From Verrucomicrobiota bacterium (lineage in GTDB: Bacteria; Verrucomicrobiota; Verrucomicrobiia; Chthoniobacterales; Terrimicrobiaceae), in the NCBI GenBank assembly GCA_018970255.1, contig JAGWWS010000010.1, positions 1 through 64,000 on the forward strand: DNA of 64,000 nt, given 5' to 3'. The translations under genes and the position numbers were made by a program. Below the pieces are notes generated by a model. It saw nothing but the letters and a program-made list of their open reading frames with translations, did not search any database and was not told the origin of the DNA. This document shows positions 24,987-35,039 of the stretch, in pieces (position 1 is the stretch's first letter; each line of letters starts with the position of its first letter).

Positions 24987-25017
24987 CTCTGTGCCCCCTG
25001 TGCCCCCTGTGGTAAAA
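24987..25017. repeat. Short 9-bp periodic repeat, candidate dispersed intergenic element
   Basis: Two copies of CTGTGCCCC (24989-24997 and 24998-25006) are followed by CTGTGG and TAAAAA. The block lies in the 81-nt gap between thiS and the next gene, ending about 12 nt before its start codon. The look of the text, CTGTG in a 9-bp period ending in GTGGTAAAA, resembles dispersed intergenic repeats I recall from related phyla; this cannot be verified here. Confidence 0.35.
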
Positions 25018-25028
25018 ACTTCGGAACG

Positions 25029-25958
25029 ATGAAAACCGAAATCGCCCCCCATTCCGGCTGGGATCGCTGCGCGTGCATTTCCAACGGTTCCCTCGAACTC
25101 GCCGTCACCCTCGATGTCGGCCCGCGCATCATCTCGCTCTCCAACCCCGGCGGCGAAAATGTTTTCAAGACCTACGAATCCCAGCTCGGCGGCACCGGCG
25201 AATCCGAGTGGATGATCCGCGGCGGCCACCGCTTTTGGACCGCGCCCGAGGACACCCTCCGCACCTACCACATCGACAACGAACCCGTGGAACACATGGA
25301 AAACCCCGCCACCGGCGAGATGGTTTTCCAATCGGAGCAGGAAGCCGGTGCGAGCCTGCTCAAAACCCTCGGCATCCACCTCGACCCCTTCGCCCCCTGC
25401 GCCAACATCCGCCACACCGTCCGCAACACCGGAACCGAGACCTTGGAACTTGCCCCCTGGGCACTGAGCGTCATGCGCGCCGGCGGACTCGAAATCATTC
25501 CCCTTCCGCCGCTCGGCGAGCACCCGCGCGACCTTCTCCCGAACCGCAACCTTGTCGTTTGGCCCTACACCGACCTCTCCGACCCGCGCTGGCACTTCGG
25601 CCGCGAATTCATCACGCTCCGCCAGGCGGAGAACCTCCCGCCGGCGAAACTCGGCCTCGCCCACCGTGAAAAATGGGTCGCCTACATCACCGGCGATTCC
25701 CTCTTCGTCAAAATCCTCGCCCACGAGGAGGGCGCCACCTACCCGGACGGCGGTTGCAATTTCGAAACCTTCACCAACGCCGAAATGCTCGAAATCGAGT
25801 CCCTCGGTCCGTTGGTGCACCTGGAGCCCGGCACCGAAACGACCCTAACCGAGCGCTGGGCGCTTTTCCCGGTCGAGGCCGAAGCCAACATCGAATCCGA
25901 ACACGAACTCGCCGCCTGGCTCGCCCCGTTCCTGCGCAAAGCCGAAGTCCTCCGATGA
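25029..25958 (+). CDS. DUF4380-like / galactose-mutarotase-fold protein
   Basis: The 309-residue product appears to have a beta-sandwich mutarotase-like fold: LAVTLDVGPRIISLSNPGGENVF, SEWMIRGGHRFWTAPED, IRHTVRNTGTETLELAPWALSVM and LEPGTETTLTERWALF. These are features of DUF4380-type proteins related to aldose-1-epimerases, suggesting a carbohydrate ligand. Function is otherwise unknown. No signal peptide is seen. Its stop overlaps the following lipoprotein start by 4 nt (ATGA). Confidence 0.65.
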   Translation: MKTEIAPHSGWDRCACISNGSLELAVTLDVGPRIISLSNPGGENVFKTYESQLGGTGESEWMIRGGHRFWTAPEDTLRTYHIDNEPVEHMENPATGEMVFQSEQEAGASLLKTLGIHLDPFAPCANIRHTVRNTGTETLELAPWALSVMRAGGLEIIPLPPLGEHPRDLLPNRNLVVWPYTDLSDPRWHFGREFITLRQAENLPPAKLGLAHREKWVAYITGDSLFVKILAHEEGATYPDGGCNFETFTNAEMLEIESLGPLVHLEPGTETTLTERWALFPVEAEANIESEHELAAWLAPFLRKAEVLR

Positions 25959-26431
25959 AAGTAAACCTCGCCCCGATTGCCATCGCCGCCCTCGCGGCCT
26001 GTTTGCTCCCGTCCTGCGAAACCGTGGACAAGGACGCCCCCGCGCGTGCCGCCATGGCCGCCGCCATTGCCGCAGAGCCCCGCGGCGACTTTTACATCGG
26101 GCGCCGCATGCACAAGGAGGACTACAAAATGTGGGGTTGGGTGCGCGAACCCGGCATGCCGTGGAAAACCGCCCGGCTCGTCATGATGAACGAGCAAAAA
26201 ACGCTCGCCCCCGACCGCGCCGGCGGGAAGCTCGGCACCGACAACAACCACGAATACCGCCTCCGCGGCCGCTTCAGCGGCGACACGGTTTACGAACCCG
26301 CCAGCGACCGCTTCTACCCCGAGTTCATCCTGGAATCCTACGAACTCCTCTCCGCGAACCCGCCGTTGATTTACACAGTCAAGCGCCAGGAAGACCCGAA
26401 GGTCCGCATCATCCAGCCCCCGCCATACTGA
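25955..26431 (+). CDS. Putative lipoprotein of unknown function
   Basis: The 158-residue product starts with a hydrophobic signal and a lipobox, LLPSC, with the lipidated cysteine at residue 21. The mature part contains YIGRRMHKEDYKMWGWVREPG, the acidic/basic stretch TDNNHEYRLRGRFSGD and IYTVKRQEDPKVRIIQPPP. I do not recognise the family. The small size and lipobox suggest an outer-membrane or periplasm-facing anchor. It overlaps the preceding mutarotase-like gene by 4 nt and converges on the EamA transporter gene. Confidence 0.65.
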   Translation: MKVNLAPIAIAALAACLLPSCETVDKDAPARAAMAAAIAAEPRGDFYIGRRMHKEDYKMWGWVREPGMPWKTARLVMMNEQKTLAPDRAGGKLGTDNNHEYRLRGRFSGDTVYEPASDRFYPEFILESYELLSANPPLIYTVKRQEDPKVRIIQPPPY

Positions 26432-26437
26432 GGTCCC

Positions 26438-27415
26438 TCAAACCTCCTCCGCAGCGTCGTCCGCGAGCCCCGTCTTTTTTTTCGCCTGCCCCTGGCCGAA
26501 AAAAACCACCGCAACCCCGGCCAGGATGAGCCCCAGGCTCGCGACGGTTTGCACACCCACCACCTCCCCCATCGCGAGCCATCCCGCCACCACCGCAATG
26601 GCGGGCGAGACGAAGAATTTCGTCGTGACGATCGAAGCCGGCAGGTGCCGAAGCAGCCAGTTCATCGCCGTGAACGCCGCAAGCGAATGGACGAAAAGCA
26701 GGAACAGGAACGCCGAGACCGCCCGCGGCCCGAAGTCCTCCGCGCGCACCTGCCCGAATTCCCCGAGCGCCCCGCCGAGCAAAACCAAATAGCCGCCCCC
26801 AAAAAGCATCATCCACATGGAACCCCGCACCGGGTCGGCATCCGGCGCGTGGTGCCGCACGAAAATCGAACCAATCGCAAAAAGCAGGGCGGACAGCAGC
26901 AACAAGGCCGTCCCCACCGCTTGCCCCCCTCCGCCCGCCCCATCGAGCCTTGGCAAAACCAGCAAAGCCACACCCGAAGCCCCGCCAAGCAGGCCCACCA
27001 CCGCGAGGCGCGCCGGCCTCTCGCCGCGCGGGCGCAGCCCTTCCAGCAACGCGACCCAAAGCGGCACCGAGGCTTTGATGATCGCCGCAACGCCGGACGG
27101 CACGCCGAGCTTTTCACCCTGCGTCACCAAGCCAACGCCGCCGACAAAAAGAAAAAAAGCCGCAAATGCCGCACGCCCGAGATTCGCCACAGGCATCCAG
27201 ACCGTGCCGCCCCTCGCCGCCGTCCAAACGGCCAGGATCAAACCCGCCCCGAGGATGTGGGACGCCGCAAAAAGAAACGCCGGCAGCGACTCCACACCCG
27301 CTTTGATTGCCAGGAAATTCAGCCCGTAGCCGAGATAGACAATCCCGAACGCGACAGCGATCCGCCACGCCGCCGGCCTCGGCCCGCCCGCTTCGATTTT
27401 TCCGGAAACAATCAC
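26438..27415 (-). CDS. EamA-family (DMT superfamily) transporter
   Basis: The roughly 325-residue product has about ten hydrophobic helices in two similar halves, the hallmark of EamA permeases. The first half includes GIVYLGYGLNFLAIKAGVESLP and the second LFVHSLAAFTAMNWLLRHLPASIV and FVSPAIAVVAGWLAMGE. These are inner-membrane exporters of metabolites; the substrate cannot be predicted. The start is uncertain. GTG 27415 places the first helix correctly, whereas ATG 27502 would add 29 low-complexity residues and nearly touch ribH on the other strand. Confidence 0.82.
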   Translation of the reverse strand: MIVSGKIEAGGPRPAAWRIAVAFGIVYLGYGLNFLAIKAGVESLPAFLFAASHILGAGLILAVWTAARGGTVWMPVANLGRAAFAAFFLFVGGVGLVTQGEKLGVPSGVAAIIKASVPLWVALLEGLRPRGERPARLAVVGLLGGASGVALLVLPRLDGAGGGGQAVGTALLLLSALLFAIGSIFVRHHAPDADPVRGSMWMMLFGGGYLVLLGGALGEFGQVRAEDFGPRAVSAFLFLLFVHSLAAFTAMNWLLRHLPASIVTTKFFVSPAIAVVAGWLAMGEVVGVQTVASLGLILAGVAVVFFGQGQAKKKTGLADDAAEEV

Positions 27416-27504
27416 CGCCCCACCCTCGCACCCCGCCGCCCCCGGGAAAAGACATCCCGGATGTTGTTGTTGCAGGCGCCCCGAAAATCGGGAACATCCC
27501 ACCC

Positions 27505-27978
27505 ATGTCGAAAGCCTTTCCCACAGCGCCGCGGATGCACATGAGAAGCGGGCGCGCCTTTGGAATCGTGGCGAGCCGCTTCAACCAATCGTTCGTGCAG
27601 TCCCTCGTGGACCACACGCAAGCCGAACTTTCCCAGCTCGAGGAGGGCGCCCCGATCTCGCTCGTTTGGACGCCGGGCTCGTTCGAAATCCCGCTCTTCG
27701 TCCAGTCGATGGCGGAGTTGAAAAAATTCCACGCCATCATCGCCCTCGGCGTCATCCTCGAGGGCGAAACCGCCCATGCGCGCCTCATCGCCGACGCCGT
27801 CACGCGCTCGCTCCTTGACATTTCGCTGGCGCACCGCGTCCCCGTCATCCATGAAGTCCTCCTCGTCCGGGACAAAATCCAGGCCGAGGAACGCTGCATG
27901 CACGCCCACAACAACCGCGGCACCCAAGCCGCCCGCGCCGCCGCCATGGCAGCGCGCCAACTCGCCGCCATCGCCTGA
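27505..27978 (+). CDS. ribH: 6,7-dimethyl-8-ribityllumazine synthase
   Basis: The 157-residue product shows the lumazine synthase core: FGIVASRFNQSFVQSLVDH, WTPGSFEIPLFVQSM, IIALGVILEGETAHARLI and the end HNNRGTQAARAA in place of the common NKG motif. It catalyses the penultimate step of riboflavin synthesis in an icosahedral or pentameric assembly. The start ATG 27505 (MSKAFPTAPRMHM) is supported by length. It is 2 nt before nusB, a classical ribH-nusB pairing. Confidence 0.92.
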   Translation: MSKAFPTAPRMHMRSGRAFGIVASRFNQSFVQSLVDHTQAELSQLEEGAPISLVWTPGSFEIPLFVQSMAELKKFHAIIALGVILEGETAHARLIADAVTRSLLDISLAHRVPVIHEVLLVRDKIQAEERCMHAHNNRGTQAARAAAMAARQLAAIA

Positions 27979-27980
27979 CC

Positions 27981-28403
27981 ATGGGGGTTCGACGGGACGC
28001 CCGCGAAGCCGCGGTCCAATACCTCTACCAGCGCGACATCCATGGCGGCGCCGACCAGCCGCTCGGGGAATTCTACGCCATGCGCGGCCTCAGCCCCAGC
28101 GGACGCCGGTTCTGCGACGAACTCCTGGAAGGCTGGACAAAACACAACGCCGAAATCGACGACGCCATCCGACGCACCGCTCAGAATTTCGAGTTCCACC
28201 GCCTCTCGACAGTGGACCGCAACATCCTCCGCATCGCTTGCCACGAAATCCTCCACCGTGCGGACATCCCCGCCCCCGTTGCCATCAACGAGGCCATCGA
28301 GATCGCGAAAAAATACAGCACCCCCGATTCCGGCGCGTTTGTGAACGGCGTCCTCGACAGCATCCGCAAGAAGCACGCCGGCGACGCCCCGGCCTCCGGT
28401 TGA
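27981..28403 (+). CDS. nusB: Transcription antitermination factor NusB
   Basis: The 140-residue all-helical product has the NusB landmarks RRDAREAAVQYLYQRDI, LSTVDRNILRIACHEIL, PAPVAINEAIEIAKKYS and DSGAFVNGVLDSI. It binds boxA RNA with NusE to protect rRNA transcripts from termination. It begins 2 nt after ribH and ends 2 nt before ftsY, so the three form a compact operon. Confidence 0.95.
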   Translation: MGVRRDAREAAVQYLYQRDIHGGADQPLGEFYAMRGLSPSGRRFCDELLEGWTKHNAEIDDAIRRTAQNFEFHRLSTVDRNILRIACHEILHRADIPAPVAINEAIEIAKKYSTPDSGAFVNGVLDSIRKKHAGDAPASG

Positions 28404-28405
28404 GC

Positions 28406-29251
28406 ATGGGGTTCCTCAATTCCTTCCTCTCACGGTTCACCGCCGGCCCCGTCGATTGGGACGAACTCGAGGAGGCGCTCATCCGCGCCGACCTCGGCAC
28501 CGCTATGGCCGGGAAAATCCTCGAAGCCATGCGCGCGCGCGGCGGTTCGGTCAATGCAGACACCGCCCGGCAAATCCTGCGCGAGGAAATCCTCAAGGTC
28601 CTCCCGCCCGCCGCGCCCCCACCCATGCCCCTCCCCGACGCCCCCTGCACCATCCTCATGGTGGGCGTGAACGGCACCGGAAAAACCACTTCCTCCGCCA
28701 AACTCGCGCACCGGCTCAAAAAAAACGGCCACACCTGCCTGCTCGCCGCCGCCGACACCTTCCGCGCCGCCGCCATCGAACAGCTGTGCGCGTGGGGCGA
28801 ACGCCTCGGCATCGAAGTCGCCCGCAGCCAATACCAGGGCGACTCCGCCGCCCTCTGCCACGATGCGTGGAACACCGCCAAGCGGCGCCGCATCGGCTTC
28901 CTCGTGTGCGACACCGCCGGCCGCCTGCACACGAAGGGCAACCTCATGCAGGAACTTGCGAAGGTCGCCCGCACCCTCGGCAAACTCGACCCCACCGCCC
29001 CGCAGGAAAAATGGATCGTCCTCGACGCCACCACCGGCTCGAACGCCCTCGTCCAAGCCCGCGAATTCCACAACGCGATCCAACTCACCGGCGCCGTCCT
29101 CACGAAGCTCGACGGCAGCGGCAGGGGCGGCATCGCCGTGGCCATCCAGCACGAACTCGGAATCCCCACCCGTTTCATCGGCACCGGCGAGGGGCCCGAC
29201 GATTTCGAAGCCTTCGACCGCGAAAAATTCGCCGACCGCCTCCTCGCCTGA
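28406..29251 (+). CDS. ftsY: Signal recognition particle receptor FtsY (NG domain only)
   Basis: The 281-residue product contains the N domain (DWDELEEALIRADLG) and GTPase G domain: GVNGTGKTT (87-95), DTFRAAAIEQL, CDTAGRLHTKGNLMQEL and TKLDGSGRGG, ending GTGEGPDDFEAFD. It receives SRP-bound ribosomes at the membrane. The acidic N-terminal A domain of the E. coli protein is absent, and a short MGFLNSFLSRF amphipathic helix may serve for membrane contact instead. It is the last gene of ribH-nusB-ftsY. Confidence 0.95.
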   Translation: MGFLNSFLSRFTAGPVDWDELEEALIRADLGTAMAGKILEAMRARGGSVNADTARQILREEILKVLPPAAPPPMPLPDAPCTILMVGVNGTGKTTSSAKLAHRLKKNGHTCLLAAADTFRAAAIEQLCAWGERLGIEVARSQYQGDSAALCHDAWNTAKRRRIGFLVCDTAGRLHTKGNLMQELAKVARTLGKLDPTAPQEKWIVLDATTGSNALVQAREFHNAIQLTGAVLTKLDGSGRGGIAVAIQHELGIPTRFIGTGEGPDDFEAFDREKFADRLLA

Positions 29252-29318
29252 CACAGCCCCCTGGAGCGTTTCTTTTCTTTACTAAAACCGCCTCCCTGCT
29301 ACTTGCACCAATCCGCTT

Positions 29319-29879
29319 ATGTCCATCTTGATGCCAGTCCTGATTGTGGTCCATGTGCTCGTCTGCCTGCTCATGGCCCTCGTGGTCCTCATGCAACGCC
29401 CGCGCAGCGAGGGCCTCGGCTCGGCGTTCGGCGGCGGAATCACGGACAACGTCTTCGGCTCCCAAACCACGAATGTCCTCGCCAAATTCACCACCTGGAT
29501 GGCGATTGCATTCTTCGCTGTGACGCTACTCCTCTCCATCATCACGGCCAAATCCACAGGCGGCAAAACAGCCATCCAAAAGGAACTCCTCTCCGCACCC
29601 GTCCCCGAGGCAACGGCGACCCCTGCTCCCGAAGCCACCCCGGCCGAACCCTCCGGCACACCTGAGCCGACGCCAGTTCCGCAAGCCTCCCCCGAACCCA
29701 GCCCCGCGGAAATAGCACCCGCCCTCGGCGAAGCCCAGCCCGCCACGGAACAAGCTTCTTCCGCAGGATTGGAAACGGCCACGGAGACCGCCCAGCCGGT
29801 TTCCAACGAAGCCACTCCGGTTCTGGATTCCGCCCAGCCGGTGGAATCGTCCACCACGGGCACCGCAGCCCCGAATTGA
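29319..29879 (+). CDS. secG: Preprotein translocase subunit SecG with long C-terminal tail
   Basis: The N-terminal 80 residues of this 186-residue protein are SecG. TM1 lies at 3-21, the conserved cytoplasmic loop reads VLMQRPRSEGLGSAFGGG, and TM2 is near 58-78. The remaining roughly 100 residues are a low-complexity tail of Pro, Glu, Ala and Thr not found in the textbook protein, which is about 75-110 residues. The tail is probably disordered. It starts 67 nt after ftsY, so protein-export genes are neighbours here. Confidence 0.9.
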   Translation: MSILMPVLIVVHVLVCLLMALVVLMQRPRSEGLGSAFGGGITDNVFGSQTTNVLAKFTTWMAIAFFAVTLLLSIITAKSTGGKTAIQKELLSAPVPEATATPAPEATPAEPSGTPEPTPVPQASPEPSPAEIAPALGEAQPATEQASSAGLETATETAQPVSNEATPVLDSAQPVESSTTGTAAPN

Positions 29880-29915
29880 CCCGGGCGGCGTTCACGGCCG
29901 CATTCCATTTTTGAA

Positions 29916-30752
29916 ATGAAACTCCTGCGCGACATCGTCTCGGTCCGGCGCTGGCGCCAAGGCTGCAAGAAGCGGGTAGTCCTCGTTCCCACGATGGGCG
30001 CGCTCCACAGGGGCCACACCGAACTCATGCGGCTCGCGCGGAAAAAAGCCGGTCCCGGCGGAAAAGTGGCCGCCTCGGTTTTCGTAAACCCCACCCAGTT
30101 CGGGCCCTCCGAGGATTTCCAAGCCTACCCGCGCCCCCTGGAAGCCGACCTCGCAGCCTGCCGCCAAGCGGGGGTCGATGCCGTTTTCGTCCCGGAACCC
30201 GCGGCCATGTATACAAACGACCGGTCGGTTTCTGTCTGCGAGGATTCCCTCTCAAAAGTCCTCTGCGGGCGGAGCCGCGCGGGGCATTTCAACGGCGTGT
30301 GCACTGTCGTCGCCAAACTCTTCAACATCCTCCAACCCACCCACGCGGTCTTCGGGGAAAAAGACTGGCAGCAACTCGCCATCATCCGCCGCATGGTCCA
30401 AGACCTGGATTTCCCCGTGGAAATCGTCGCCTGCCCGACCATCCGAGAAACGGACGGCCTCGCCCTCAGCTCGCGCAATTCCTACCTCTCGCCGGCCGAA
30501 CGCGCCGCCGCGCCGAAAATCCAAGCCGCCCTCCGGAGCGCATCCGGCCTTGCCTCCCGCGCCGCCATCGAAAACCACGCCGCCCGGCTCATCAAAAAAA
30601 TCCCGGGCGCCAAGATCGATTATATCTCCGCCGTCGATGCCGCCACGCTCGCGCCGTTGAAAAACCGCAAAACCCCGGGCCGCCTCTGCGCCGCCATCCA
30701 CCTCGGCCGCGCCCGGCTCATCGACAACATCCCCCTCCCCCGAGAAAAATAG
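29916..30752 (+). CDS. panC: Pantoate--beta-alanine ligase
   Basis: The 278-residue product is a full-length PanC. It has PTMGALHRGH with the HxGH nucleotide motif at 31-34, SVFVNPTQFGPSEDF, GHFNGVCTVVAKLFNIL, FGEKDWQQL and LSSRNSYLSP (the KMSKS-like loop). It joins pantoate and beta-alanine in pantothenate/CoA synthesis. No panB or panD lies next to it. It starts 36 nt after secG. Confidence 0.95.
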   Translation: MKLLRDIVSVRRWRQGCKKRVVLVPTMGALHRGHTELMRLARKKAGPGGKVAASVFVNPTQFGPSEDFQAYPRPLEADLAACRQAGVDAVFVPEPAAMYTNDRSVSVCEDSLSKVLCGRSRAGHFNGVCTVVAKLFNILQPTHAVFGEKDWQQLAIIRRMVQDLDFPVEIVACPTIRETDGLALSSRNSYLSPAERAAAPKIQAALRSASGLASRAAIENHAARLIKKIPGAKIDYISAVDAATLAPLKNRKTPGRLCAAIHLGRARLIDNIPLPREK

Positions 30753-30770
30753 CCCCCATGGCCGCACTCC

Positions 30771-30805
30771 CATTTCCCATTCCCCATTTCGAATTTCAAA
30801 TTCCG
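30771..30805. repeat. A+T-rich CATTTCCCATT-type block with palindrome, candidate dispersed repeat
   Basis: The panC-nadB gap contains CATTTCCCATTCCCCATTTC followed by the palindrome GAATTTCAAATTC (30791-30803). The A+T content and near-repeats of CATTTCCC stand out against the neighbouring G+C-rich genes. It resembles short dispersed intergenic repeats but only one copy is visible in this window. Confidence 0.3.
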
Positions 30806-30815
30806 CAAAAAACCG

Positions 30816-32405
30816 ATGAGGGATTTTGATTTCATCGTCCTCGGCAGCGGCATCGCCGGATTGTCCTTCGCCCTAAAAGCCGCTGAGAAAGGGCGTGTGG
30901 CGCTGGTCACCAAGCGCGCCCCGTCCGACTCGAACACCGCTTGGGCGCAGGGCGGCGTCGCTTGCGTGATGAGCGACGAGGATTCCTTCGAACTCCACAT
31001 CCGCGATACGCTCGAAGCCGGCGCGGGGCTTTGCCACGAAGATGTCGTCCGCACCATCGTCACCGAGGGACCGGCGCGCATTACGGAGCTGATGGCACTC
31101 GGCGTCCACTTCGACCACCGGGAAAACGGCCACGGCACCGAACTCGACCTCGGGCGCGAGGGCGGCCACTCGAAACGCCGCATCCTCCACTTCCAGGACG
31201 CCACCGGCCGCGAAATCGAAAACACCCTGCTCTCGAAAATCGCAGCCCACCCGTCCATCGAAACCATGCCGAACCACATGGCCGTGGATTTCATCACCAC
31301 CGGCAAGCTCGGCTATGCCATGGAGAACAGCGTTGTCGGCACCTATGTCCTCGACGAATCCACCGGCACCGTCGAAACCCTGCGGGCACCGGTCACGGTC
31401 CTCGCCACGGGCGGTTGCGGGAAAGTTTACCTCTACACCACCAACCCCGATGTGGCCACCGGCGACGGCGTGGCGATGGCATGGCGCGCGGGCGCCGTGG
31501 TGGCGAACATGGAATTCATCCAATTCCACCCGACCTGCCTCTACCACCCGTCCATCAAATCCTTCCTCGTCTCCGAGGCCGTCCGCGGCGAGGGCGGCAT
31601 CCTCATCAACGCCCGCGGCCGCCGGTTCATGGAGTTCCACAACCCCCAAAAGGAACTCGCACCGCGCGACATCGTCGCCCGCGCCATCGACGCCGAAATG
31701 AAACGCAGTGGCGAAAAGTGCGTTTACCTCGACATCACGCACAAGCCCGCCGACTTCATCAAATCCCGTTTCCCCACTATCTACGAAACCTGCCTCGGCG
31801 GCGGCCTCGACATCACCAGCCAGCCCATCCCGGTCGTTCCCGCCGCCCACTACCAATGCGGCGGCGTGAAGGCGGATATCAACGGCGAAACCTCGCTGCG
31901 CGGCCTCTTCGCCATCGGCGAAGTCGCCTGCAACGGCCTCCACGGCGCGAACCGCCTCGCCAGCAATTCCCTCCTCGAGGGCGTCGTCACCGCCCACCGC
32001 GCGTTCGAAAAAGCCACGCGCAACCACAAGCCGAAAATCGAGATCGACCTCCCCGAGTGGCGCTCCGGCGGCGTCCAGGATGTGGACGAGCTTGTCGTCA
32101 TCTCGCACAACTGGGAGGAAATCCGCCGCCTCATGTGGGACTATGTCGGCATCGTCCGGACCGACAAGCGCCTCCAGCGCGCCGCCACCCGCCTCCGCAA
32201 CCTCCACGCAGAGGTCCAGGATTTCTATTGGAATTTCAAGGTGACGACCGACCTGCTCGAACTCCGCAACCTCGTCACCGTCGCCTCCCTCGTGGTTGAT
32301 TGCGCCCTCGGGCGCAAGGAAAGCCGCGGCCTGCATTTCACGCTCGACTACCCCGAGCGCGACGACACCCGCTTTCAGCGCGACACCGCCCTCCGCCGCA
32401 TCTGA
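30816..32405 (+). CDS. nadB: L-aspartate oxidase
   Basis: The 529-residue flavoprotein begins with an FAD dinucleotide-binding motif, VLGSGIAGLSFALKA. It has the NadB features NTAWAQGGVACVM, GREGGHSKRRILHFQDATGREI, EFIQFHPTCLYHP, HYQCGGVKADINGETSLRGLFAIGE and GANRLASNSLLEG. It oxidises aspartate to iminoaspartate for quinolinate and NAD synthesis. nadA and nadC are not in the window. It lies between panC and leuS on the same strand with 60-odd nt gaps. Confidence 0.95.
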   Translation: MRDFDFIVLGSGIAGLSFALKAAEKGRVALVTKRAPSDSNTAWAQGGVACVMSDEDSFELHIRDTLEAGAGLCHEDVVRTIVTEGPARITELMALGVHFDHRENGHGTELDLGREGGHSKRRILHFQDATGREIENTLLSKIAAHPSIETMPNHMAVDFITTGKLGYAMENSVVGTYVLDESTGTVETLRAPVTVLATGGCGKVYLYTTNPDVATGDGVAMAWRAGAVVANMEFIQFHPTCLYHPSIKSFLVSEAVRGEGGILINARGRRFMEFHNPQKELAPRDIVARAIDAEMKRSGEKCVYLDITHKPADFIKSRFPTIYETCLGGGLDITSQPIPVVPAAHYQCGGVKADINGETSLRGLFAIGEVACNGLHGANRLASNSLLEGVVTAHRAFEKATRNHKPKIEIDLPEWRSGGVQDVDELVVISHNWEEIRRLMWDYVGIVRTDKRLQRAATRLRNLHAEVQDFYWNFKVTTDLLELRNLVTVASLVVDCALGRKESRGLHFTLDYPERDDTRFQRDTALRRI

Positions 32406-32465
32406 GCTTCCCGTCTGGCGGAATCCCCGCTTTTCGTCCAACATCCGCGCCTTTCCGAAAAACCG

Positions 32466-35000
<2,535 letters not shown>

Positions 35001-35039
35001 CCCTGAGTCCTCAAAGCGCCGCCGCGGAAAGTTTGAAAA

